Shown here in pieces: positions 6,374-13,811 of a stretch of DNA of 22,845 nt. A program made the position numbers and the translations under genes. Position 1 is the first letter of the stretch, and the number at the start of each line of letters is the position of its first letter. The notes under the pieces were generated by a model that was given only the letters and a program-made list of their open reading frames with translations, searched no databases and was not told the origin of the DNA. Source of the stretch: JACDHG01 sp963815295 (lineage in GTDB: Bacteria > Actinomycetota > Actinomycetes > Propionibacteriales > Nocardioidaceae); assembly GCA_963815295.1 (NCBI GenBank), contig CAWFFZ010000014.1, positions 1 to 22,845 on the forward strand, in the 5' to 3' direction.

Positions 6374-7094
6374 GATGAATCGCTCTCAGGCGGATATGGC
6401 GTGAGTAGTCGGTGGGGTGTCGAGTCGGTGACGTGTCCGTCGATCTGCAGCCATGCAAGCGCGCTGCGTATCGTTGCGGCCTTGCCTCGGACGAGCGTCT
6501 CGATCTTCTTGCCTGACAGTTCGCCGTGCTCCTGGAGACTTCGCGGCGATGCGGCCATGGGGATGGTTGGGCGCTAGTCGTCGTCGCGTTCGGCCGGCGG
6601 CATCGATCGATGACCTCTGCGAACTCGTCGGCATGGCTGGTCAGGATCAGGTCGCCGACCAATGCCTCCCGCCACTCGAGGGAAGGCCGTGCTTGCGTAG
6701 CTGGCCCGGTCTGTCCTTGGCGATCTTGACTGTAGATCGAGCCGGTCAGCCCGATGCCGAACGGTGCGCGGTTGTCGAGGAGGTGTAGGCGGCGCCGTCT
6801 AGGCCGTTGAGTTTGTGTACCCCGCCGAGCGCATAACGTCCGCGTCCTTCCCTGTCCTTGGTTACGTGGTCCAGGCACAGGCCTGCTGGCCCGAGGGCCG
6901 CGCGCGACGCGGGACGATGTCGCCCGAACGCGGCCGCGTCCTTGTTGTCCGAGCGGGTTGAGGCTGTGCAACGTCATTGCCTCGGTGATGCCGTCGATCA
7001 CGACAAGCGTCGGTGTCACACGCGCGATAAGTGTCGTTAGGTCGTCGAGGTTGATTCCTGTCCCAAGCGGTTCTGTTGGGCGTAGGTAGTGGGT
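6370..7094 (-). pseudogene. RecA-like/AAA ATPase of an integrative element, 5'-truncated
   Basis: Minus-strand pieces in order read THYLRPTEPLGTGINLDDLT, ARVTPTLVVIDGITEAMT (a Walker B type strand), LCLDHVTKDREGRGRYALGG, KLNGLDGAAY, NRAPFGIGLTG, VLTSHADEFAEV-like text and, last, GKKIETLVRGKAATIRSALA ending PESDSS at TGA 6370-6372. These are hallmarks of the RecA-like ATPase/helicase proteins of actinobacterial plasmids and integrative elements. Walker A and the whole N-terminus are missing, because the reading stops at 7094 where an integrase remnant begins on the other strand. Several frameshifts interrupt the rest. It is the first surviving gene of the operon that continues leftward. Confidence 0.65.
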
Positions 7095-7939
7095 ACCCCG
7101 CTGGCGCGGCGTCCAGGTCGCCACGATTACGACCGCCGACATCGAGGCGTGGGTGTCGAGTGACGGCAGGCGGGCTGTCCGCCTCGCGGCACGGACAGGC
7201 GTATCTCGTGCCTCAAAGGCATCCTGGACACGGCTGTGAAGGCCCGCAACCTCGCAGTCTGTCCCGCCCATGGGTTGGTCTCCCCGGACCCGAAACAAGC
7301 GCAGGTATCTCGCGATGGGGCAGGCTCGAAGCGAACTCGCCGACGCGTCGGGGGACTGTCGGCTCTTCGTGCTCTCCTCGGCTACTGCGGGCTTCGATGG
7401 GGGGAGGCAGTGGCGCTCACGGTCGAGAAGTGCGACCTGTGCGCTCACGGCTGCTGGTGGACGCCTCGATCGTGGACATCGCCGGGACGCTGGGCCTGGG
7501 GACGACAAGTCCGGCAGACGCCGAGAGGTTCCCGTCTCACGTTTTCTCCGTGACGAACTGGCGGAACACATCGCTGGAATGCCGCCTCATGCCTTGGTCT
7601 TCCCCGCCCCACGCGGCGGTTATCTGCGCAGCAGCAACTTCCGACGCGGCTACTTCGACACGGCAGCCCAGGCGGCTCGGCCTCGGTGGTCTAGTCCCGC
7701 ACGAGCTACGCCACACGGCGGCAGGCGTCCCTATCCATCGCGTCCGGGGCAAACATCAAGGTCGTGCAGACGATGATGGGGCACGCCTGGCCACGATGAC
7801 CTGGGACCGCTACGGCCACTTGTACGATGACGACCTCGACACCGTCGCCGAACGTCTGGACATCGCCCGCGCCGAGTTTTTGCGGACAACTTGCGGACAA
7901 TCTGCGGACAGCGGCGGCAACGTCGTCGGGATGAAGTAA
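7093..7939 (+). pseudogene. Tyrosine integrase, 5'-truncated and frameshifted
   Basis: Pieces in order are VQVATITTADIEAWVS (core-binding domain), GGLSASR, LKGILDTAVKARNLAVCPAH, LGYCGLRWGEAVALTVEKCD (catalytic Arg of the family), PHELRHTAAG (H-x-x-R), then in another frame LSIASGANIKVVQTMMGHAW, and back again TMTWDRYGHLYDDDLDTVAE with the Tyr, ending at TAA 7937-7939. It is a site-specific recombinase of a mobile element. The first roughly 60 residues are missing and at least four frameshifts occur; two nearly compensate around the GANIKVVQTM segment. It ends 35 bases before the tRNA gene. Confidence 0.8.
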
Positions 7940-7974
7940 CCCAATATGGCCCCTGACCTGGAGTTCAAACGCAG

Positions 7975-8048
7975 GCGCTCGTAGCTCAGCTGGATAGAGC
8001 AACGGATTTCTAATCCGTCGGTCGCAGGTTCGAATCCTGCCGGGCGCG
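7975..8048 (+). tRNA. tRNA-Arg (anticodon TCT)
   Basis: A full cloverleaf is visible. The acceptor stem GCGCTCG pairs with CGGGCGC (one G-T pair), the D stem is GCTC/GAGC, and the anticodon stem ACGGA/TCCGT holds loop TTTCTAA with anticodon TCT at 8009-8011. The T arm is GCAGG-TTCGAAT-CCTGC. CCA is not encoded. The gene appears intact and is a likely insertion target, since integrase remnants flank both sides. No second copy of its 3' end was noticed in the window. Confidence 0.96.
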
Positions 8049-8174
8049 CAAGGATAAGCCCAGGTCAGACAGCCTTGTCACGCTGCGTAATCCGTGTGTC
8101 CTCGCATCGGGGCGCACTCGGGCACAACGGCGGCATGTGCTGGTCCAGTCCGTCGGCGACCATGTCGCGACTCG

Positions 8175-8445
8175 TCACCCATCCAGGTGGCCATATCGGT
8201 GTCGAGCGTCATGGCGAGGCACTCCGGCATGACCCAGCGTCCTCTTCGAGGGTGAGGATGTCTGCCCCCGGAGGCGATCGCGAGCGAAGCGGCGGTGTCT
8301 CTCCAGTTCGTTGAGGCGTCCGGACCCGGCAGGCCGATACTCAGCCGCAGCGCGGTCGAACAGCGCGTTTGCACCAGTTTCCCACTCTCGCCACGACCGC
8401 CAGGCCGGAGATTCACCGTCACGAAGCCTCGGACGAAGTCGACCT
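8175..8445 (-). pseudogene. Second tyrosine integrase remnant
   Basis: Minus-strand frames contain VDFVRGFVTVN, ALFDRAAAEYRPAG, NWRDTAASLAIASG (the R of H-x-x-R in place, the H lost), ADILTLEE, LGHAG and RYGHLDG ending at TGA 8175-8177. In order they rebuild the C-terminal catalytic half of a tyrosine recombinase, with the GADILTLK-LGHA-MTLDTYGHL pattern of phage and element integrases. At least four shifts separate the pieces. It points toward the tRNA 3' end, the normal geometry for an element inserted there, and is not a copy of the 7093-7939 gene. Confidence 0.65.
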
Positions 8446-9026
8446 GCTCCGACGGCGGCCTCCGAGGGATCGGCGCGAAGGAAGACACCACAATTCCTGT
8501 TCAATGACGATAGCGCCAACCTCGTCGAGCAGCTCGCCGACGGCTGGCGAAGTATGAGGAGAAGATAGCTCGTCGCGAGGAGACAAGCGCCACAGCGGAA
8601 CGACAGGCCGGCTCGAGCAAGCCCATATGGCGGAGAACCATTCAGAGGCCCCTACACCCAAGGCGGCTGACCCGTCTCGCGCGGCACTCGCGTCAGGGAT
8701 CCGCGTGAGATGTCACGGCCCGGTCACGTCCCTCACGGCCACACTGTTCATGCAGGTCAGGAGGTCACGATGCACCAAGAGCCACTCTCGGCGAATCGAA
8801 CGCTCACGGTGAGCCCTCCCTGAGAGAGCAACGTGAGAAGTGGAAGCCCCCACCACCGTCCTAGCCGTAGTGGCTGCTGCGCGTGAGGGTGGGTAGCCGT
8901 TGCTAACACCTTCCGGCCCAAGCAGCTTCACCAGTGCTGATCGGATTCCGACCTGAGGTGCGAGGCGCCGTGCGGATCTATGGCTGGACAGCGCAGTCAA
9001 GGTGAAGAAAGAGGTAGGGAGAGGCA
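8446..9026. other. Decayed stretch with no recognisable gene
   Basis: Short plus-strand coding-like scraps appear, such as DDSANLVEQLADGWR and KYEEKIARREETSATAERQA (about 8505-8610), which look like the charged C-terminal part of a protein, but they are too short and shifted to identify. The rest shows no gene, RNA or repeat that I can support. Confidence 0.3.
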
Positions 9027-9362
9027 ATGACCACCACCGCACTGGCAACGTGGCGAGCCTGTCGAGCAGATCGAGTTGATGCGGCAAGGTGGCAGACAAC
9101 CAAGATCGCTCGAGAAGTGGGCTACGCCAACCGAGGCGCCCGCGGCCGGCGGCGAGATCACGAAGGCACTCTCGGAACGACTCACCAACAACATCGACGA
9201 ACTGCCTGCCCTGGAGGTGCATCCGACTCGACGCTTTGCAGGCATCGATATGGGCAAAGGCAATGAACGGTGACCTGAGAGCCATAGAACGGCACAGTTC
9301 CGGTACAGTGACTCGCCACGAGATGTCCACCTTCTCGGCCTACACGGCACAGGGAAGCGGCT
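9027..9362 (+). pseudogene. Small-terminase-like phage protein remnant
   Basis: The ATG at 9027 follows GGGAGAGGCA. Pieces read WQTTKIAREVGYANRGA (a helix-turn-helix-like segment), ERLTNNIDELPALEV, then RLDALQASIWAKAMNGDLRA and a reading that stops at TGA 9362-ish after AQGSG. The pattern of a YANRG turn followed by LDALQAxxWxKAMxGDxxAI is typical of small terminase-like DNA-binding proteins near phage packaging genes. At least three frameshifts and a lost middle make it nonfunctional. It supports a prophage or phage-like element right of the tRNA. Confidence 0.55.
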
Positions 9363-9950
9363 GAGGTGGCCCCCTTCAACCTGGTCATGACCGAAGAGGA
9401 CATCACCCGATACAGAGGCTGCCCAAGAAGACCAACTCACTCGCGAAGACGATGGGTCCGGCAACACAAGAGAGGCAACCGGTGCAGAGGCAGCGACAGC
9501 GGATTTAAGCAGGCAGCTGTGCCGCTTCGTCAAGGGTGATGCCGTCGACCGGGCCTTCGACTGGTGAAGGTGGCGCTGAGAGCGCGGGTCGGCGACGTCA
9601 CCTGGGGCGGGCGGGCACACGCCCCTCTCTCCCAGGCTCCGATGCGGACGACAACTTCTCGCTCACCGTCTACGAGGTAAACCACGCCGAGGCCGCCTCC
9701 GTCGTCGAGTGCTGCACGTCCTGACACCACTGAACAACGCATACCAACACTCGCTTGGGCGCACCGAGCACCGCGCTCTCGGCACAACAGTCAGCGAGGT
9801 CTGGTCGCGCCTGCTGCGACAACGCAGATCGATTCGTTCCCGTTGACCCGAGGATCTTCGTGGAAGACAAGATCACCAGCGCGGAGTACGTCGACCGATA
9901 CGGAGTAACGGCACTCGATAGCACTGTGTGACGCCCGATCCTGTATCTCA
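9363..9950 (+). other. Decayed coding scraps (unrecognised)
   Basis: Protein-like fragments on the plus strand include VAPFNLVMTEEDITRY (about 9366-9415), VKVALRARVGDVTWGGRAH (about 9560-9620), DDNFSLTVYEVNHAEAASVV (about 9650-9710) and, at the end, DPRIFVEDKITSAEYVDRYG running to a TGA near 9930. They sit in different frames and cannot be joined into a known family. They are probably further genes of the element right of the tRNA. Confidence 0.3.
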
Positions 9951-9979
9951 CTCTCCAGCCTTAGGGAGTCGCCGACATA

Positions 9980-10778
9980 TCAGTTAGCCACTCCGCAGCA
10001 GTACATCGGATCAGTTCTCCGATAGCCCTGAGCTGTGCCCACGGCGATGACCCTTCGGCTTGCGTCGACGCTCTGCAACACCTCCACGGCTTCGTCATGC
10101 AGAGACCGAAGAGCCGGGTCCCCGCCCGGGTCGAGAGTGGCGCCTCCGCCCACATCGCGAGCTCTGCCTCCAGCCACTCGGGGCGTTCGAGGACCGCGAC
10201 GTGGCTGAACCCGGCCGCCGTCAAGCCGCCGCGCAGGTCGAGCTCCCGGAATTCTCGCGGAGCCGACTCGTCGTTCGGGTCTGTGGCCTCCCAACACGTC
10301 AACACGGCGCGGCCACCCGGTTTCAGCACCCGGTGCAACTCACGGTAAGCAGCCGTTGGAGGCCGCGCGAAATGGATCGCGTCAATACACATGACGGCGT
10401 CGACCGAGGCGTCCGCGAGGCCGGTAGCGGTCAGATCGCCGACCCGGAACTCCGCCTCCCGGCCCAACACAGCCGCCTGCTCCGTGGCCAACCGGATGGC
10501 CACTTTGGAGTAGTCGACACCTACGAGTCGCGCATCAGTCCGGTGCGCGACCTCCATCCATAGCCTCCTCGCCCGCAGGCAACGTCCAGCAGCACATCAT
10601 TCGGCGACAGACGCAGAGCCTCGGTCACCTCGGCGATCCCCTCCCAGGTCAGCAGACTGGTCGAGCACAGGTATGACGGAAGCCCCAGATGCCGTTGCTC
10701 GATCTCATCCTTGAGCGGTGCATGCTCCATCTCTGCATACCATCGGTCGAACTTGTCAGCGCTCGGCTCGTCCGTCAT
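9980..10778 (-). pseudogene. SAM-dependent methyltransferase (two frameshifts)
   Basis: The ATG at 10778 opens MTDEPSADKFDRWYAEMEHA and runs to DVLLDVACGRGGYG (motif I, SAM-binding). A one-base deletion near 10550 shifts it; the next frame continues EVAHRTDARLVGVDYSKVAI (acidic loop), DAVMCIDAIHFA and YRELHRVLKPGGRAVLTCWE. A second one-base loss near 10140 is needed to reach ALRSLHDEAVEVLQSVDA and the stop at 9980. The order of motifs is that of class I small-molecule methyltransferases of the Methyltransf_11/25 type; the substrate is unknown. Corrected length is about 266 residues. A GntR remnant lies upstream on the same strand. Confidence 0.7.
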
Positions 10779-10956
10779 GCATCCGAGTATGCAACGACCA
10801 GGTACATCGTGACGTGCTCCGCTCGTACGGCCTCGAGGGCGCCGGACGAGCACCACTACCGTGTGCCCATGCACGCGAAGGACCGGGCTCTCCGGTGGAC
10901 GGTCAACATGTGCGGGCACGCACGGCCGTCCTGTGTCAGCTGGGTGCGTCCTTGGG

Positions 10957-11321
10957 TCAGCTGGTGGTGCGAGGGCACGTCGCCTCGACCAACCGAGTCG
11001 CTTCTGGCAATGACAGGCCAACTTCGACGAGCGGCTTCGGTGAAGCTCATCGCCGACCGGCCCGCCGCCGCGACCGCACTGTCACTGTCATCATCGAGGA
11101 GCTCGCTGCGCACGAACGTGCCACGCCGTCCCTGAGTGGAGATCAGACCGTCGGCTTCCAGCTCACAGTAGGCGCGGGCAACCGTGTTCGTAGCCGTGAT
11201 GCTTTGGGCGGCCTGCAGGAAGTCGACCGGCCTCGACGTGGCGCACCAGGCGCAACTGGGCCTGTACGTGGCCTCGTGGCGGGAGTAGCGTCACCGCTAT
11301 CTGATCGTCGCGAGGAGTCAC
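10957..11321 (-). pseudogene. GntR-family (YtrA-like) regulator with internal deletion
   Basis: The reading begins with GTG at 11321 (VTPRDDQIAVTLLPP) and includes VQAQLRLVRHVEAGRLPA. It then jumps to QSITATNTVARAYCELEADG, LISTQGRRGTFVRSELLDDD, SFTEAAR and, after a shift, EVGLSLPEATRLVEATCP with TGA at 10957-10959. The family normally has about 15 more residues between GRLPAG and the recognition helix; here they are missing, so the winged helix is broken. Such short GntR proteins usually control a neighbouring ABC exporter, of which none is seen. It probably regulated the methyltransferase region. Confidence 0.65.
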
Positions 11322-11402
11322 TCGATGCGTCGACACGCTGCAACCCTCATCATCGGGTTGTCGAGCCCTTCCCCGGTCACCTAGAACTCTCTGGCGTCGA
11401 CT

Positions 11403-12940
11403 GTGAGCCGAGCGGCCCTCAAACCGTCTGAATGGCGGTTTCGCGTTGACCCTCTTGTTCTTGTTGTCGGCGCGGTTGCCCTGCTGGTCTACGCCGTGCA
11501 CGGATTCGACGGCTTTCTCTCGCGGGATCTGGCTGTCTACAGTTATGCGGGGCAGCAGGCTGTAGAGGGGGTTCCCCCTTATGTCAGTATCCTGAGCCGC
11601 ACCGGTCCGCTGGCATACGTCATTCCGGGGATTGGGGTAGCGGTCGCACGCCTCGGGGGCTTCGACGATCTTTTCGGTATCCGGTTGCTCTTCATGGCCA
11701 TTTCGGTGGCTTGTGTGTGCTTGATGTACGTGGTCGCACGAAACCTGTTCGCCTCATCGTTGGCAGGAATTGCTGCGGCCACAACATTGCTGAGTTTCGG
11801 CGGCTTCCTCCATCACGCATCCAATGGACCCCGCGAGAAGACGTCCATGGTGTTGTTCCTTCTCTGCATGCTGTTAGCGATCACCAAACAGCGTTGGTTT
11901 GCCGCTGGCTTCTCTCTCAGCCTCGCCACGCTGGTGTGGCAGCCAGCTTTCCTTGTCGGGATTGCGATGATGCCGGTGGTGCTGATCGGCGTGAACCGGC
12001 CAGAACGAATCGGGGCCCTCGTGCGGTTCGCCGTCGGCGGCGTCGTTCCAGCAGCGGTTGCGGTCGCTTGCTTCGCCTTGGCAGGCGCACTCCGGGAGTT
12101 CATCGATGCCTTCCTGCTGATCCACACCAGATACACCGAGTCCAGCCCGATCACATCCCACTTCCCGAAGAAATGGTCATTCCTCCAAGACGCCTATGGC
12201 GGCTCCCTGTGGGTGCTCATGGCGGGGTTGGTGGCCCTAGCGGTCCTCACTGTGCTCGCGATCGATCGACACTGGCGGCGGCACGACCCGACCGGCATCC
12301 CAGTCGCCGCTATCGGAGCAGCGAGCATCGTTGGCCTGGCCTGGACCACCCGCAGCTTCAACGGGTGGCCGGATGCCTTCCTGCTGCTACCCATGGCAGC
12401 CGTCGGCATCGCGAGGATTGGTCAAAGAAGTCACCGAGCGTCTGTCACCCATAGCAGCCCACTCAATGACCCTCACCGCAGCGATTGCCGCCGTCACGGT
12501 CACGCTGACCTACTCGTATTGCGGATCGCAATCCCTTGCTTGACACCCAGCGCGCCTCGGTAAAAGCCGTCCTTAAACACTTGCCGTCCAACGCAACTAT
12601 CCAATCCATCGAGGCACCTACGCCCCTCGTCCTCTCCGGCAAGACAAACCCCACCCGGCACCAGATGTTCACGAACGGGCTGGATCGCTACGTCGACGAC
12701 ACATATCCAGGCGGGCTTCGCGGACTCAGCACGTGGATCGGGCACCAAGAACCCACCATCATCGCCCTCGGAGGCCGCGCCCCCAGACGCTGGCTAGCAG
12801 AGACACTCAACTCGGAGTATCAGCGGGTGGGAAAAGCACCCGGCTGGGCCTGGCACGTACACGAATCCGTGGGCCCTGAGACTATGTCGGCGCTGCGGCG
12901 CGCCGTCAAGGATGTGACTCGCTCGATAGCCGAGCGGTGA
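11403..12940 (+). pseudogene. Polytopic membrane protein, glycosyltransferase-like, two frameshifts
   Basis: The first frame (GTG 11403, no clear ribosome binding site) holds about eight membrane spans and the motifs SRDLAVYSYAGQQAVEGVPP and NGPREKTSMVLFLLCMLLAI, seen in actinobacterial GT-C/DolP-mannose-transferase-like membrane proteins. The reading shifts at the GG near 12420, continues as VKEVTERLSPIAAHSMTLTA with another span to about 12530, and shifts again to HLPSNATIQSIEAPTPLVLS and a soluble tail ending at TGA 12938-12940. Corrected length is about 510 residues. RD near the N-terminus suits the acidic catalytic site of such enzymes, but the assignment is by overall resemblance. It is divergent from the GntR remnant. 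Confidence 0.6.
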
Positions 12941-13670
12941 CCCAAACCGGGCCCAACATCGATGCGCAGCCCGAGGTTCTCGGGGCGCGGTACGTCGGAA
13001 CGACTGGCGGCGAGCGCCGCATCGTCTCACACCACCCCCTCACCACCCTCCACGATGAAACATCATCGTCCTCGGTGACCTCGAAGAAGCCAGCACCACA
13101 CCGCCGAAGCCGCCCGACGCGCCATCGCCAGCTACGCCCTCGCCGTGATCGACCGCATCATCAACAGTCCGCCGAACCAGCCTGAGCACTCGCCAACTCA
13201 CGTCATGAGCTGCCGCATGGCTAAAATTCAAACAGGATGGTCTCGCAGTCGGCAGAGACGATGTCGACGGCGTCGGCGTAGACGGTGTCCGACGATCTGA
13301 ACGCGGGGATCTGCGACTTCATCGACGAAGCCCGATCCACGCTGCGGGTGGCGGTGCAGCGTGGTCGGTGACGCTCATGCCAGCCAACAATATTCTCGGC
13401 GCTGCAGAGGTTGAGGATGGTCGTTTCTGACCGCCGTACCCCCCTCGGACTTCGCGGGCAGCGCCACCGGCCTGCCGAGGCCGGGCCGAGCCGGTGCGCA
13501 ACACGACGCGGACAACCCGGACAGACTGTCAGCCGGGCTAGAGCGGCGACCCCGGTTGACTGCGGTCACGTTACGCTTCCGACGACTGACACCTAATCTG
13601 TCTCACGCCTGAGGGAACTGATTGACGACACGGCGCCCGATCGTGTCACTGTGGTAACCGAACCATTACC
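12941..13670. other. Intergenic region with gene scraps
   Basis: About 730 bases contain no intact gene. A plus-strand scrap near 13090-13190 reads AEAARRAIASYALAVIDRII. Another at 13285-13371 (VSDDLNAGICDFIDEARSTL, then RVAVQ) resembles the start of phospholipase-D-like proteins but is only 28 codons. The AT-rich block around 13218-13235 and 13380-13400 shows no convincing promoter. TTGACG at 13622-13627 could be a -35 for the downstream leader, but no good -10 is spaced from it. Confidence 0.35.
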
Positions 13671-13811
13671 CAGTGAATGACTTTAGAGTCATTCGATGGC
13701 GGTTGCCCGCAAAAAGCATAATGCGGGTGTCCGCCCCGCTGACCGGTAGACCAATGGCAGCTGATGTGGCTTCACGCCAACAGCGCCGTAAATCAACGGG
13801 TCGGACAGCGG
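13671..13811 (+). promoter_or_regulatory. Conserved structured leader, copy 2
   Basis: This leader precedes the GGDEF-EAL gene and aligns over its whole length with 3437-3572. It begins with an extra perfect 8-bp hairpin (GAATGACT-ttag-AGTCATTC, 13675-13694) not kept in copy 1. Next are hairpin CCCGCA/TGCGGG (13706-13711 with 13722-13727), flanked by GGCGG and CCGCC, and hairpin GCTGACC/GGCAGC (13738-13744 with 13756-13761) with the conserved GGTAGACC. The conserved TGGCTTCACG block follows. The shared structure in front of two RD-repeat genes suggests a cis-regulatory RNA or a shared operator region; the ligand or protein is unknown. Confidence 0.5.

Noticed and set aside
6171..7571. 466-codon minus-strand open frame
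   Set aside because: It is one frame running through three broken genes (accessory protein, ATPase) and over the integrase on the other strand; only parts of it match real protein families.
7940..8200. Duplicate of the tRNA 3' end as an att site
   Set aside because: I looked for GGTTCGAATCC and neighbouring sequence elsewhere in the window and found only the tRNA itself.
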